Shown here one piece after another: positions 44,046 through 53,863 of a stretch of 64,000 nt of DNA. The stretch is from Hyphomonas pacifica (GTDB lineage: Bacteria > Pseudomonadota > Alphaproteobacteria > Caulobacterales > Hyphomonadaceae): contig NZ_AWFA01000002.1 in assembly GCF_000682675.1 (NCBI RefSeq), forward strand, positions 36,311-100,310. The letters run 5' to 3'. Position 1 is the stretch's first letter; every line of letters starts with the position of its first letter. Below the pieces are notes generated by a model, which was not told the origin of the DNA, ran no database searches, and saw nothing but the letters and a program-made list of their open reading frames with translations. Position numbers and translations under genes: made by a program.

Positions 44046-44059
44046 TGAGTCGATGATTC
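44046..44059 (+). promoter_or_regulatory. Tandem GANTC sites upstream of parC
   Basis: GAGTC (44047-44051, in the context TGAGTCG) and GATTC (44055-44059) lie 51-63 bases before the parC start. TGAGTCG fits, as I recall, the GcrA-preferred form of the CcrM site. Cell-cycle control of parC by methylation is possible but unproven. Confidence 0.4.
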
Positions 44060-44109
44060 TACGCCGGGGCCTGCACCAGAATGTGGCACGAAACTGCAAA
44101 GAGGCCAGA

Positions 44110-46344
44110 ATGTCCGATACGATTGATGGCACGCCGGAAGACCGGATCATCAATGAGCCGATGAGCGAGGCGCTGTCCAAGCGCTATCTCGCTTACGCCC
44201 TTTCGACGATCACCGCGCGCGCCTTGCCGGATGTCCGCGACGGCTTGAAGCCGGTTCAGCGGCGCATCCTCTACGGAATGCGCGTGCTGAAGCTGGATCC
44301 GGAAGGCGGTTATCGCAAATGCGCCAAGATCGTCGGCGACGTGATGGGTAACTTCCACCCGCATGGCGACAGCTCGATCTATGACACGCTGGTGCGCCTC
44401 GCGCAGGATTTCACGGTTCGCTATCCGCTGGTCGATGGCCAGGGCAATTTTGGCAATATCGACGGCGACAGCGCCGCTGCCTATCGTTACACCGAAGCGC
44501 GGATGACGGTTGCGGCCGAGCTGCTGCTGGACGGTCTGAATGAGAATGCCGTCGATTTCCGCGCAAACTATGCCGAGAATGACGAAGAGCCGGTTGTGCT
44601 GCCGGCAGGCTTCCCGAACCTGCTGGCCAATGGTGCCACGGGCATTGCCGTCGGCATGGCGACCTCCATTCCGCCGCACAATGCCGCCGAGCTGATTGAT
44701 GCGGCCCGCCTTCTGATCGAAAAACCGAAGGCGACGACTGAAGAGCTGATGGATTTTGTCAAAGGTCCGGATTTCCCGACCGGGGGCATCATTGTCGAAA
44801 CCCGTGAGTCCATGCTGGACGCCTATGAGACAGGCCGGGGCAGCTTCCGCATGCGGGCGCGCTGGGAAACTGAGGATACGGGCCGCGGCACCTATCAGAT
44901 CGTCGTCACCGAAATTCCATATCAGGTCCAGAAGTCCAAACTGCTTGAGAAGCTGGGCGAGCTGATCGAGGCGAAGAAGCTGCCGCTGCTGGACGATGTA
45001 CGCGATGAGAGCGCAGAAGATGTCCGCCTGGTCCTGGTGCCGCGCTCCAAGACGGTTGAGCCGGAAGTGCTGATGGAGAGCCTCTACAAGGTTTGCGATC
45101 TTGAAACGCGCTTCAGCCTGAACATGAACGTGCTGCACAAGGGTGCGCCACAGGTCATGGGCCTGAAGGATGTGCTTAAGGCCTATCTGGACCATCGCCG
45201 CGAAGTGGTTGTGCGCCGGGCAGAGTTCCGCCTCGACAAGATCGAGAAGCGTCTGCACCTGCTCGATGGCTACCTGATTGCCTATCTCAATATTGATGAG
45301 GTCATCCGCATCATCCGGTATGAGGATGAGCCAAAGCCTGTCCTGATGGAGACATTTGGCCTGACGGATATTCAGGCGGAAGCCATCCTCAACCTCCGCC
45401 TGCGTGCATTGCGCAAGCTGGAAGAGATGGAAATTCGCGGTGAGCACCAGAAGCTCACCGAGGAGCGTGAACAGCTGCAGAAGCTGATCGGCTCGGAGCG
45501 CCGCCAGTGGAGCAAGGTCTCCAAGGAACTGAAAGAGGCCCGCGAGGCCTTTGATCCGGACTCTGATCTTGGTCGCCGCCGCGCGACCTTTGGAGAAGTG
45601 GCCGAGGTCGATCTCGCCGCCGCGCTGGAAGCGACCCGCCCGAAAGAGCCGGTTACGGTCGTCCTGTCCAAACAGGGCTGGATCCGCGGCATGAAGGGCC
45701 ATGGCCTCGATCCGGAATCCGCGAAGTTCAAGGAAGGGGATGAGCTGTACCTCACCGAAGAAGTGATGAGTACGGACAAGGTTATCCTCATGGCGTCGGA
45801 CGGGCGCGCCTTTACGCTGCTGGCGGACAAGCTGCCCGGCGGGCGCGGCCATGGTGAGCCGATCCGCCTGTCCATCGACCTGGAAGACAGCGTGGACATC
45901 ATTGCCATGTTCCGGTTTGAGCCGGACCGCAAACGCGTCGTCGCCTCCAGCGAAGGCTATGGCTTCGTGGTCGAGGAAAAGGAACTGGAGTCCAACCGCA
46001 AGGCTGGCAAGCAGGCCGTCAATACCGGCAAGGGTACTTTGCTCGTCTGTCCGGAAGTCGAAGGCGATATGCTGGCCGTGGTCGGAACAAACCGCAAGCT
46101 GCTGATCTTCCCGCTGGAAGAACTGCCCGAAATGGCGCGCGGCAAGGGCAACAAGCTGCAATCCTATAGCGGCAAGCACATGCTGGCGGACCTGATGACA
46201 TTCGATGCCGAAGACGGCCTGATCGTCATGACGGGTGGCCGTCACCGCGCCTTCCCGGAATGGGAAGAATGGATCGGCAAACGCGCCCAGGCCGGCAAGG
46301 CCGTGCCGAAGGGCTTCCCCCGCAGCGGCACATTTAACGGCTAG
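44110..46344 (+). CDS. parC: DNA topoisomerase IV subunit A
   Basis: ParC cuts and rejoins DNA in the enzyme that decatenates daughter chromosomes. The 744-residue protein starts at ATG 44110 after AGAGG. The active-site tyrosine is Y127 in YRYTEARM. The quinolone-resistance region reads [13 protein letters not shown], with S88 and D92 at the positions of E. coli S80 and E84, so it looks wild-type. The C-terminal beta-propeller is present in shortened form. An identity as GyrA is unlikely, given the length and the recO-proximal location known for alphaproteobacterial parC. Confidence 0.93.
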   Translation: MSDTIDGTPEDRIINEPMSEALSKRYLAYALSTITARALPDVRDGLKPVQRRILYGMRVLKLDPEGGYRKCAKIVGDVMGNFHPHGDSSIYDTLVRLAQDFTVRYPLVDGQGNFGNIDGDSAAAYRYTEARMTVAAELLLDGLNENAVDFRANYAENDEEPVVLPAGFPNLLANGATGIAVGMATSIPPHNAAELIDAARLLIEKPKATTEELMDFVKGPDFPTGGIIVETRESMLDAYETGRGSFRMRARWETEDTGRGTYQIVVTEIPYQVQKSKLLEKLGELIEAKKLPLLDDVRDESAEDVRLVLVPRSKTVEPEVLMESLYKVCDLETRFSLNMNVLHKGAPQVMGLKDVLKAYLDHRREVVVRRAEFRLDKIEKRLHLLDGYLIAYLNIDEVIRIIRYEDEPKPVLMETFGLTDIQAEAILNLRLRALRKLEEMEIRGEHQKLTEEREQLQKLIGSERRQWSKVSKELKEAREAFDPDSDLGRRRATFGEVAEVDLAAALEATRPKEPVTVVLSKQGWIRGMKGHGLDPESAKFKEGDELYLTEEVMSTDKVILMASDGRAFTLLADKLPGGRGHGEPIRLSIDLEDSVDIIAMFRFEPDRKRVVASSEGYGFVVEEKELESNRKAGKQAVNTGKGTLLVCPEVEGDMLAVVGTNRKLLIFPLEELPEMARGKGNKLQSYSGKHMLADLMTFDAEDGLIVMTGGRHRAFPEWEEWIGKRAQAGKAVPKGFPRSGTFNG

Positions 46345-46429
46345 CACAGCAAGCCTGCACTGCAGCTGACACTTTTCTGGGCCTGCCGCGTTCCTACATG
46401 AGTATAGAACAGATCATGAGGAGCGCGGC

Positions 46430-47290
46430 ATGCCACAGCTCAAACCCGTCATCGCCATCCACCCCGCCATGCGGGACGATATTGGCGATCTCGTCACCCG
46501 CCGCCCTGTCCCGGGGCGCGGGGTTAGCCACATCGGCGCGTTCCTCTTCCTGAACCATCACGGGCCGCAGATCTATCCGCCGCACAATCGCGGCCTGCCC
46601 TTCGGCCCGCACCCGCATCGCGGCTTTGAGACGGTCACCTTCATTCTGGAAGGCGAGCTCGCCCACCGTGACAGCGCGGGCCATGAAAGCATCATCCGCG
46701 AAGGCGGCGTCCAGTGGATGACGGCCGGCAGCGGCCTCGTCCATGAGGAAGTCTCCCCGGAAGCCTTCAAGAAGGAAGGCGGCCCGATGGAGCTGCTGCA
46801 ATTGTGGGTCAATCTGCCTTCGCGCCTGAAGATGACCCAGCCACGCTATACCGGCCTTCAGGCTGACAAGATCCCCGCCATCCAGAAAGACGGCGTGACG
46901 CTTCACCTCGTGGCCGGTGAGCATGACGGGCAGGCGGGCGCCTTCGACTCCCTGACCGGCGTGTTCATGAGTTGGCTGGACATGACCTCCGGCAGCCGCA
47001 TCGCATTTGACGGCCTGACTGGGCGCGATGTGTTTCTCTATGTCGTCAAGGGTGAGGTCACGATCAATGGTGCCAAAGTGTCCGGTTTCAACTTGGCTGA
47101 ACTCGGGCCAGGCGACGGTATCGAGATTGCCGCCAGCACGGACGCCGTGATCCTCTACGGTCATGCCGAACCGATCAATGAGCCAATTGTTTCCCATGGT
47201 CCGTTCGTGATGAATACCGAGCAGGAAATCTATGACGCCTATGCAGACTATCGCGCGGGCAAGTTCATCACGCCGGTGAGTGTGGGCTAG
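46430..47290 (+). CDS. Pirin family protein
   Basis: The 286-residue protein is a bicupin with the pirin metal site: FGPHPHRGFETVTFILEG (about 62-79) and the HxH/HxE pattern continuing in GSGLVHEEVSPE. Bacterial pirins include quercetin 2,3-dioxygenases and regulators of pyruvate metabolism, and most have no assigned role. It has an AGGAG-type ribosome site just before the ATG. Its stop and that of the converging transporter share the bases CTAG. Confidence 0.85.
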   Translation: MPQLKPVIAIHPAMRDDIGDLVTRRPVPGRGVSHIGAFLFLNHHGPQIYPPHNRGLPFGPHPHRGFETVTFILEGELAHRDSAGHESIIREGGVQWMTAGSGLVHEEVSPEAFKKEGGPMELLQLWVNLPSRLKMTQPRYTGLQADKIPAIQKDGVTLHLVAGEHDGQAGAFDSLTGVFMSWLDMTSGSRIAFDGLTGRDVFLYVVKGEVTINGAKVSGFNLAELGPGDGIEIAASTDAVILYGHAEPINEPIVSHGPFVMNTEQEIYDAYADYRAGKFITPVSVG

Positions 47291-48516
47291 GCCGCTGAGC
47301 CCTCTGCTGCTACCCCAAACACAACGATCAGTATGCCGATCATACTTAGACCGGCATAGACTGGTGTGCGCCAATTAAAGCCGCCTGCTGTCTTCCAATC
47401 TCCCACCATCGCAATGGCAGACTGGATGGCATAGTAGAGGGCGAAAGCCTTCGACGCATAGGCGATGATGTCGAACACATCCGCGCCCCAGGTCAAAAGC
47501 GCCCCAAAGATGCCGAGGATCAGATAAGCGCGCTTCGGCGTGATCTTTCCGCGCGAGACTTCCTCGGCCAGCCCGCCGGCCCCGCTCGCATCTGCCACGG
47601 CTGCGCTGAACTGCGCGCTGAGGGCTGCGGCCACGAGAAGCGGCGGCAGAACCGGTGCCACGATCTGCATCATGTCCACAATGGCCGTCTCCTCCAGCAC
47701 CAGATCACTGGGTTTGAACAGATAGGATAACAGGCTGACATAGACCATGTAGATGGCCGCCGAGATGATCTGTGCCCACCGCATGGAGCGGATGCGCATT
47801 TGCGCCGTGTATTCGTCAGACAGGTAACGCGAGGTCTCAAAGCCCTGCACCGTCACGATCAGGCCGAAGGCCAGCGTAATGGCGGGCCAACCACTCAGCT
47901 GCAGATCGTTGAAGACCAATTCGTGATGGCTCGCCTTGCCGCTGAAATAAAGCGCCAACCCCACCAGCAGGCCCGCAATGATCGCCAGCTTCAGGCTGAC
48001 GGCGAACTGCTCCATCTTCTCCATCGTCGAAAAGCCGCCTACCAGGCCCGCCGCGACAACGAAGAACAGCACTGCGCTGGTCAGCAGTTTCGGATAGGCG
48101 GGATTGTCCAGATGAAACAGCGACAATCCGAATGCCCCGAACAGGTTCAGATAATAGGCGACAGAGATGCAATAGGCGAAGGCCAATGCCCAAGAGGAGG
48201 CCTGTTCCAGCCAGTCCTCGGCCCGGCTACGCTCGTCCACCATGGCCATGCGCGCAATGTTGAACCGGATGGCGTAACCAAAGGCAAAGGCCAGCAGGCA
48301 GAGCCCGGCCATTACCAGGGGTGCATACTTGCCATAGGAATCGTCCAGGATCGGGCCTAGTACGAGAAAGCCGCTCCCAATGATGGAGGCAAGCGGTGTC
48401 ACTGTTGCCTGCCAGGCTCTCCACTTTCTGAGCTGTGGCAGGAACAGCACGCCCAACCCACCGACTGTCGCGAGCAGCACCAGAAGTGTTGAGGGATCAG
48501 TCAGGCTGATATTCAC
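47287..48516 (-). CDS. Multi-pass permease, APC/LeuT-like
   Basis: The 409-residue protein has about 11-12 hydrophobic helices. The fold pattern fits an amino acid-polyamine-organocation type carrier: IIGSGFLVLGPIL near residue 45-57 resembles the unwound first helix, and GLIVTVQGFETSRYLSDE near 215-235 resembles helix 6 of that superfamily. The substrate is not clear. It lies 3 bases downstream of the sirtuin gene, so the two are probably co-transcribed. It ends in the shared CTAG with the pirin gene. Confidence 0.68.
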   Translation of the reverse strand: MNISLTDPSTLLVLLATVGGLGVLFLPQLRKWRAWQATVTPLASIIGSGFLVLGPILDDSYGKYAPLVMAGLCLLAFAFGYAIRFNIARMAMVDERSRAEDWLEQASSWALAFAYCISVAYYLNLFGAFGLSLFHLDNPAYPKLLTSAVLFFVVAAGLVGGFSTMEKMEQFAVSLKLAIIAGLLVGLALYFSGKASHHELVFNDLQLSGWPAITLAFGLIVTVQGFETSRYLSDEYTAQMRIRSMRWAQIISAAIYMVYVSLLSYLFKPSDLVLEETAIVDMMQIVAPVLPPLLVAAALSAQFSAAVADASGAGGLAEEVSRGKITPKRAYLILGIFGALLTWGADVFDIIAYASKAFALYYAIQSAIAMVGDWKTAGGFNWRTPVYAGLSMIGILIVVFGVAAEGSAA

Positions 48517-48519
48517 CCG

Positions 48520-49269
48520 TTACTTGTCCAGAATGGCCATCGTATCGGTCATCAGTGAACCGATTTCCTTGTGCAGGACAAGATCAGCAAACGGGTCCTG
48601 ATCGGTCGGCTCTCGGTTAACGATAATCAGGCGCGCGCCATTCCGTTTCGCCTCAATTGGTATGGCTGCCGCCGGATACACGACAAGTGATGAGCCGAGC
48701 ACGATACACAGATCGCACAGGAGGGCCTCTTCGCTGGCGCGCAGCATTTCCTGCTCCGGCATCGCCTGTCCAAAGGATACGGTCGCATTCTTCAGCAAGC
48801 CGGTGCAGAAGATGCAGGTCAGGTCTTCGTCATTTTCCCAGCGCTTGCGTAGGGGTTCAAACTCATAGCGCTTTCCGCACTGCAGACATTTGGCATAGCT
48901 GGCATTGCCATGGATCTCGATCACCTTGTCATCCGGCACGCCGGAGGTCTGATGAAGATTATCCACATTTTGTGTGACTACGGATGATATCTTTCCGCGC
49001 TTGACCAGATCGGCCACCGCATAATGGCCGACATTCGGCTCTGCGCCGGTCCAGCCTTCGGTGCGGTTGAACACGCGTCGCCAGGATTCCCGGCGCGCAT
49101 CGCGGGAGGCGACAAAGTCCTGGAAGTAGATGGGAGACATCTTGCTCCACACGCCGCCGGGGCTCCGGAAGTCCGGGATGCCACTCTCTGTTGAGATGCC
49201 TGCGCCGGTGAATACCATCACCCGGCGGGCATCTGAGATATATCTCGCAAGGCGGCCTGCATCCGTCAT
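48520..49269 (-). CDS. cobB: NAD-dependent protein deacylase (sirtuin)
   Basis: The 249-residue Sir2-family enzyme would remove acetyl or other acyl groups from lysines using NAD. It has TGAGISTESGIPDFR (about 21-35), TQNVDNLHQ (about 99-107), catalytic histidine in IEIHG, and four zinc cysteines in CLQC and CIFC. No Y/R pair typical of desuccinylases is obvious after PDFRS, so deacetylation is favoured. Acyl-CoA synthetases are classic substrates, but none is encoded nearby. It precedes the permease by three bases. Confidence 0.9.
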   Translation of the reverse strand: MTDAGRLARYISDARRVMVFTGAGISTESGIPDFRSPGGVWSKMSPIYFQDFVASRDARRESWRRVFNRTEGWTGAEPNVGHYAVADLVKRGKISSVVTQNVDNLHQTSGVPDDKVIEIHGNASYAKCLQCGKRYEFEPLRKRWENDEDLTCIFCTGLLKNATVSFGQAMPEQEMLRASEEALLCDLCIVLGSSLVVYPAAAIPIEAKRNGARLIIVNREPTDQDPFADLVLHKEIGSLMTDTMAILDK

Positions 49270-49372
49270 GAGCGTTGTCTACAAAATCCTGTGTGCTTCG
49301 TTCTCATCCAAGGAGCTAAAGAATTGAGAGGATTTGTAAAGCGATGCCTTGGTCTGAAGCAGCGGAAAATTC

Positions 49373-50074
49373 TCAGACAACTGTGCCGAAGGCGGCACCA
49401 ATCACCCCGGTGACGATCATGGCGGCCGCGCCCCAGAACACGATCCGCGCAACTGCCCTAAACCGTTTTGCCCCGCCAGCCTTGGCGGAAAGGAACCCCA
49501 GGATCACGAGGGCCAACATGGAGACGCCTCCCACGACGGGTGTCACGAAGGCATCCGGGGAAAATACCGCCGCCAGCAGTGGCAGCAGCGCACCCGCAGA
49601 GAAACTAACCGCCGAGCTGACCGCGGCCTGCACAGGCCGCGCCGCGCCAAATTCTGACATGCCCAGCTCATCGCGAGCGTGGGCGTCCAGCGCGTCCTTG
49701 TCCATCAGTTGGCGGGCGACCTCATAGGCAGTGTCCTTGTGCACGCCCCGGTTCATATATATGTGCGCCAGCTCCACCAGTTCTGCCTCGGGATTGTCTC
49801 TCAGGGCGGCCTTTTCGATCTCGATATCGGCCTTTTCCGTGTCGGCCTGAGATGAGACGGAGACATACTCCCCCGCCGCCATGGACATTGCACCGGCCAC
49901 AAGGCCCGCCAGGCCTGCCGTCAAGATTGCGCCGGTGCCTGCATCGGCAGAGGCGACCCCGATCATCAGACTGGCTGTGGAGAGAATGCCATCATTCGCG
50001 CCAAGCACAGTGGCGCGTAACCAGCCAATCCGGTGGATATAATGATGCTCGCCCAAGGGATAGGTAGACGACAT
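49373..50074 (-). CDS. VIT1/CCC1-family iron/manganese transporter
   Basis: The 233-residue protein starts at ATG 50074, with AGGAGG upstream. It begins HYIHRIGWLRATVLGANDGILSTASLM, the family signature of the first membrane helix, and has five hydrophobic segments. The region EYVSVSSQADTEKADIEIEK is also characteristic. The cytoplasmic metal-binding domain of longer VIT proteins is short here. It likely exports or sequesters Fe(II) or Mn(II). It is divergent from lemA. Confidence 0.88.
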   Translation of the reverse strand: MSSTYPLGEHHYIHRIGWLRATVLGANDGILSTASLMIGVASADAGTGAILTAGLAGLVAGAMSMAAGEYVSVSSQADTEKADIEIEKAALRDNPEAELVELAHIYMNRGVHKDTAYEVARQLMDKDALDAHARDELGMSEFGAARPVQAAVSSAVSFSAGALLPLLAAVFSPDAFVTPVVGGVSMLALVILGFLSAKAGGAKRFRAVARIVFWGAAAMIVTGVIGAAFGTVV

Positions 50075-50224
50075 TGGTGACCTCCTGTCTGACAGGAAAG
50101 GAGGCGGCATTCATCGCGTCTGGTCAAGTCTTTCCGTTGCCGCAGATTATCGCGCCCCGCTCTTGCGTTGCACGGCGCGCCCGGATACCCCTTTGACATT
50201 CCTGTTCTTTTGGAGGGACGCCTT

Positions 50225-50788
50225 ATGAGCTCCATTCTCATCATCCTGGCCGCCATCGTTGCGATCATCGGCTTTGTAATCCTGATCTATAACGGCCTTG
50301 TCATGAAGCGGCAGCGGGTCAATCAGGCCTTTGCCGATGTCGATGTCCAGCTGAAACAGCGCCAGAACCTGATCCCTAACCTGGTCGAGACGGTAAAAGG
50401 CTATGCGTCTCACGAGAAGGAAACCCTGAACGCCGTGATCGCCGCCCGCAGCGCGGCGCAAAGCGCCAGCACACCGGCAGAAATGTCCCAGGCCGAAGGC
50501 ATGCTGACGGCCTCCCTCGGCAAGCTGTTTGCGCTGGCAGAGGCGTATCCGGACCTGAAAGCCAATACAAACTTCCTGCAGCTGCAGTCAGAGCTGTCCA
50601 CGATTGAAGACAAGCTCGCCGCCGCGCGGCGCTTCTACAACTCTGCGGTTCAGGACTACAACACCTCCCGCGAACAGTTCCCCGGCTCCATCATTGCCGG
50701 CATGTTCAATTTCGAAGAACGGGAATTCTTCGATGTCGGAGTCGAGGGCCGTGAGGCGCTCTCACAGGTGCCGGAAGTGAAATTCTAG
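50225..50788 (+). CDS. lemA: LemA family protein
   Basis: The 187-residue protein has one N-terminal membrane helix (about 3-22) with a short outside end and a cytoplasmic helical body. The LemA signature appears as YNGLVMKRQRVNQAFADVDVQLKQRQNLIPNLVETV (split at about 20-55). The C-terminal part has YNSAVQDYNTSREQFPGSIIA. LemA proteins have no known enzyme activity. A GGAGGGAC ribosome site precedes ATG 50225. Confidence 0.9.
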   Translation: MSSILIILAAIVAIIGFVILIYNGLVMKRQRVNQAFADVDVQLKQRQNLIPNLVETVKGYASHEKETLNAVIAARSAAQSASTPAEMSQAEGMLTASLGKLFALAEAYPDLKANTNFLQLQSELSTIEDKLAAARRFYNSAVQDYNTSREQFPGSIIAGMFNFEEREFFDVGVEGREALSQVPEVKF

Positions 50789-50824
50789 GGTAAACTGCCT
50801 TCTGACGATCAGGAGGTGGGACCC

Positions 50825-51148
50825 ATGAAATATTTTGTTCTCAGCGCGGCGCTTGCTCTTTCGGCTTGCGCCGCCTCTTCACCCAGGTGGAGTGCATCCA
50901 CATGGAACGGTCTGCCGGACCGAACTGTTGCGGGCGGCGGCTACAGCTTCTTCGCCGCGCCGGTCGAAGGGCAGGGCTTCAAGTTGAAATTCTCGGTCAA
51001 GACCGATGGCAGCTTCGGCGTCGCCAGCGCGCCGAACGAAGACGCGCTGCTGGAAGCCGCCAGGGCCGCCGCGCCAGAAGGCTGCAGCCTTCTGGCGTTT
51101 GAACGCACCCCCGATGGCGGTGCAGTCGCAGATTATGATTGTGATTGA
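50825..51148 (+). CDS. Small lipoprotein
   Basis: The 107-residue product starts at ATG 50825 with AGGAGGT upstream. The lipobox is LSAC (C15). The mature part is about 92 residues and is probably beta-rich (GYSFFAAPVEGQGFKLKFSVK), with two more cysteines. It follows lemA by 36 bases and overlaps the end of the converging aminotransferase gene by 16 bases. No family is recognised. Confidence 0.65.
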   Translation: MKYFVLSAALALSACAASSPRWSASTWNGLPDRTVAGGGYSFFAAPVEGQGFKLKFSVKTDGSFGVASAPNEDALLEAARAAAPEGCSLLAFERTPDGGAVADYDCD

Positions 51149-52275
51149 GGCTGCCTAGCGAACCACGGTTCCAGCAGGCTGATGGCTTCTTCGATCTGCG
51201 GCGTTGAAAGCGCGAAGGAGAAGCGCATGAATTTATGGCCCAGGGCAGGGTCAAAATCCACGCCCGGAGCGGTGGCAATACCAGTCTCTTCCAGCAGCTT
51301 CAGGCAGAAGGCCAGGCTATCGTCCGTATATTTTGAAATATCGGCATATATATAGAACGCGCCATCAGGCGGGGCGATCTTTTCGAGGCCCAGACGGGGC
51401 ATGGCCTCCAGCATTAGCTCGCGATTGCGCCGATACACGTCGACATGCCGGTCCAGTTCCGCAGTGGAATCCATCGCAGCAAGTCCGGCATGCTGTGACA
51501 GGGAAGGCGGCGTCAGGAATAAATTCCCGACATAGGCGCTCGTGCGCTCTGCACCATCTTCCGGAGAGACCAGCCAGCCGAGCCGCCAGGCCGGCATTGA
51601 GAAATATTTTGAAAAGCTGTTCACAATGTACGCATCCGGATCAAACTCCAGCATGGAGTGGATCTCGGGGCCATAGCTGAGCCCGTGATAGATCTCGTCA
51701 GAGATGACGCGGATGCTCTTTCGCTTGGCCACCTCGGCCAGCGCGGCCAGATCGTCTGCAGGGATAATCGTACCGGTCGGGTTGGCGGGGCTCGCAATGA
51801 TCACGCCAGCTGGGGCAGGGTCGATCGCGTCCAACGCTGCGGCGGACAGCTGATAGCGCGTCTCTTCTCCACAGGCGATTTCGACCGGCTCAAGGTTCAG
51901 CGCGCGCAGCGTGTTGCGATAGGCGACATAGCCAGGCCGGGCCAGCGCCACGCGGTCTCCCGGATTGAACGTCGTCGACAGCGCCAGCACAAGGGCAGGA
52001 GACGCTCCGCAGGTCAGTGTGATGCGGCCCGGGCGCAAATCCACGCCATAATGGTCCTTGTAGTATTGGGCGATCCGCGCCTTCAGGGGGCGGCTTTCCC
52101 AATAGCCCATCGGGTCTGTGTCCAGCACGTCATGCGCCTTGGCAATGGCGGCTTTCGGCGCGGGTGTGGAAGGCTGGCCAAATTCCATATGCAGGATACG
52201 CCGGCCTTCGGCTTTCAGGTCATGCGCCCGTTTGCTGACGGAGATCGCGCGGAATGGATCGATGTCTTGTCCCAT
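51133..52275 (-). CDS. PLP-dependent aminotransferase, class I/II
   Basis: The 380-residue fold-type I enzyme starts at ATG 52275. PLP-site motifs are SPANPTGTIIP, SDEIYHGLSYG and the lysine in NSFSKYFSMPAWRLGW (about 240, Schiff-base lysine). The final arginine in FMRFSFA binds the substrate carboxylate. It is in the group that includes aspartate/alanine/aromatic aminotransferases, and side-chain specificity cannot be told. Only one base separates its start from the stop of the TRAP permease gene, so it belongs to that operon and may aminate an imported 2-oxo acid. Confidence 0.87.
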   Translation of the reverse strand: MGQDIDPFRAISVSKRAHDLKAEGRRILHMEFGQPSTPAPKAAIAKAHDVLDTDPMGYWESRPLKARIAQYYKDHYGVDLRPGRITLTCGASPALVLALSTTFNPGDRVALARPGYVAYRNTLRALNLEPVEIACGEETRYQLSAAALDAIDPAPAGVIIASPANPTGTIIPADDLAALAEVAKRKSIRVISDEIYHGLSYGPEIHSMLEFDPDAYIVNSFSKYFSMPAWRLGWLVSPEDGAERTSAYVGNLFLTPPSLSQHAGLAAMDSTAELDRHVDVYRRNRELMLEAMPRLGLEKIAPPDGAFYIYADISKYTDDSLAFCLKLLEETGIATAPGVDFDPALGHKFMRFSFALSTPQIEEAISLLEPWFARQPQSQS

Positions 52276-52276
52276 A

Positions 52277-53863
52277 CTACCGGGCCGTAACGCCCGGCAG
52301 CCAAGTTGCCAAGGCCGGAATTGCCGCAACCAGAGCAATCAGCAATACCTGCAACATAATGAACGGCATGGCACCGCGCCAGATATCCATCGTCTTGACG
52401 CTCGCCGGGGCTGCGCCGCGCAGATAGAACAAGGCAAAGCCAAATGGGGGCGTCAGGAAACTGGTCTGCAGGTTCAGCGCCATCAAAATGGCCAGCCAGA
52501 CCGGGTCGAACCCAAGAATGATCAACGGCGGCGCCACCAGCGGCACCACGACGAATACGATTTCGATAAAGTCCAGGAAGAAGCCCAGCACGAACATCAC
52601 AATCATCGTCATGATCAGCGCGCCCCATTTGCCACCCGGCATGGAGTGCAGCACATCTGCGATGATGTCGTCGCCGCCATAGCCGCGGAAGACCAGGCTG
52701 AACAGAGACGCGCCAATCAGGATCAGGAACACCATGCTGGTAATCTGCGTCGCACTCTTCAGCGCAGGCAGCAGCTGCCGCATCCGGCGCAGCACAACAA
52801 GGCCCGCCGCTACGCTGGCGAAGAAAACAAGACAAGCGAGGCCGGTCAGCACGATGCCAATCTCATTGGCGCGGCCAATCGAGGCGACGCCCGTGCGCAG
52901 GTCGAACAGATTGCGCAGGAACAGGATGGCCACAACACTGGCCAGCCCGGCCATCAATAGCCAGCTTACGCGCCGCTCATGATCATCATCCGCCAGTCGC
53001 AGCCCAGCCAGGAGGATCGCGCCAGCGACGCCAATCGCGGCGGCTTCTGTCGGCGGGGCAATGCCGCCCAGGATCGCGCCAAGCACGGCAAAGATCAGCA
53101 GCAGAGGTGCGCCCAGCCCAAAGGCAATCTCCTTGGTTGCCAGCGGCGGGCTGTCATCCTGCTGAACTGGCGGGCAGCGTTCGGGCTTCCAGATGGCGGT
53201 GGTGGCGATCCAGCCGAGGTACAGCCCGACCAGAAGCAGGCCGGGGATCAGTGCGCCAGCGAACAGGTCACCGACCGACACCACGAAAGACCCCGCCGAG
53301 CCGGTCGCCTGGCTGGCCTGGCTCGCCGCATTGGAAATCGCATCCGCCAGCAAGATGAGCACAATGGAAGGCGGAATGATTTGCCCAAGCGTACCGGAGG
53401 CCGCGATCGTCCCCGTCGCAAGGCGCGGATCATAGCCCTGGCGCATCATGGTCGGCAGGGCGATCAGCGTCATGGTGATCACCGTCGCGCCGACAATCCC
53501 GGTCGAAGCCGCCAGCAGCGCGCCCACCAGCACCACGGCATAGCCAAGCCCGCCACGCACCTTGCCCAGCAGGCGGCTGGCAATGTGCAACAGGTCTTCC
53601 GCCACGCGAGACCGTTCCAGGATCACGCCCATCAACACGAACAACGGCACGGCGATCAGCGTCGTGTTCTGCATGATTGATCCGCCAAGAATGCGGCTCG
53701 GCAAATTGCGCAGAAAGGCTTCATCGAAGACGCCAAGGCCAATCCCGGCCAGCGCGAACAGCAGCGCCACACCGCCCAAAGTCAGCGCCACCTGATAGCC
53801 TGCCAGTAGGGCCAGCACGGCGCAGGCAAACATGGAAATCGCCAGGATCACCTCAAGCTCCAT
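52277..53863 (-). CDS. dctM: TRAP transporter large permease
   Basis: DctM is the membrane subunit that carries the substrate with sodium. From ATG 53863, preceded by GGAGG, the protein has 528 residues; an ATG four codons earlier has a poorer site. It has more than ten membrane helices with GLGYAVVLVGALLAASTGIVGATVITM (split near 110) and GTLGQIIPPSIVLIL, both typical of DctM. A longer central loop (about 225-330) is present. The gene overlaps dctQ by 11 bases. Confidence 0.92.
   Translation of the reverse strand: MELEVILAISMFACAVLALLAGYQVALTLGGVALLFALAGIGLGVFDEAFLRNLPSRILGGSIMQNTTLIAVPLFVLMGVILERSRVAEDLLHIASRLLGKVRGGLGYAVVLVGALLAASTGIVGATVITMTLIALPTMMRQGYDPRLATGTIAASGTLGQIIPPSIVLILLADAISNAASQASQATGSAGSFVVSVGDLFAGALIPGLLLVGLYLGWIATTAIWKPERCPPVQQDDSPPLATKEIAFGLGAPLLLIFAVLGAILGGIAPPTEAAAIGVAGAILLAGLRLADDDHERRVSWLLMAGLASVVAILFLRNLFDLRTGVASIGRANEIGIVLTGLACLVFFASVAAGLVVLRRMRQLLPALKSATQITSMVFLILIGASLFSLVFRGYGGDDIIADVLHSMPGGKWGALIMTMIVMFVLGFFLDFIEIVFVVVPLVAPPLIILGFDPVWLAILMALNLQTSFLTPPFGFALFYLRGAAPASVKTMDIWRGAMPFIMLQVLLIALVAAIPALATWLPGVTAR

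Noticed and set aside
44059..46347. A 762-codon open frame antisense to parC
   Set aside because: It mirrors the whole parC gene, which has all catalytic motifs. In GC-rich DNA with strong codon bias the antisense frame stays open, and the translation shows no domain.
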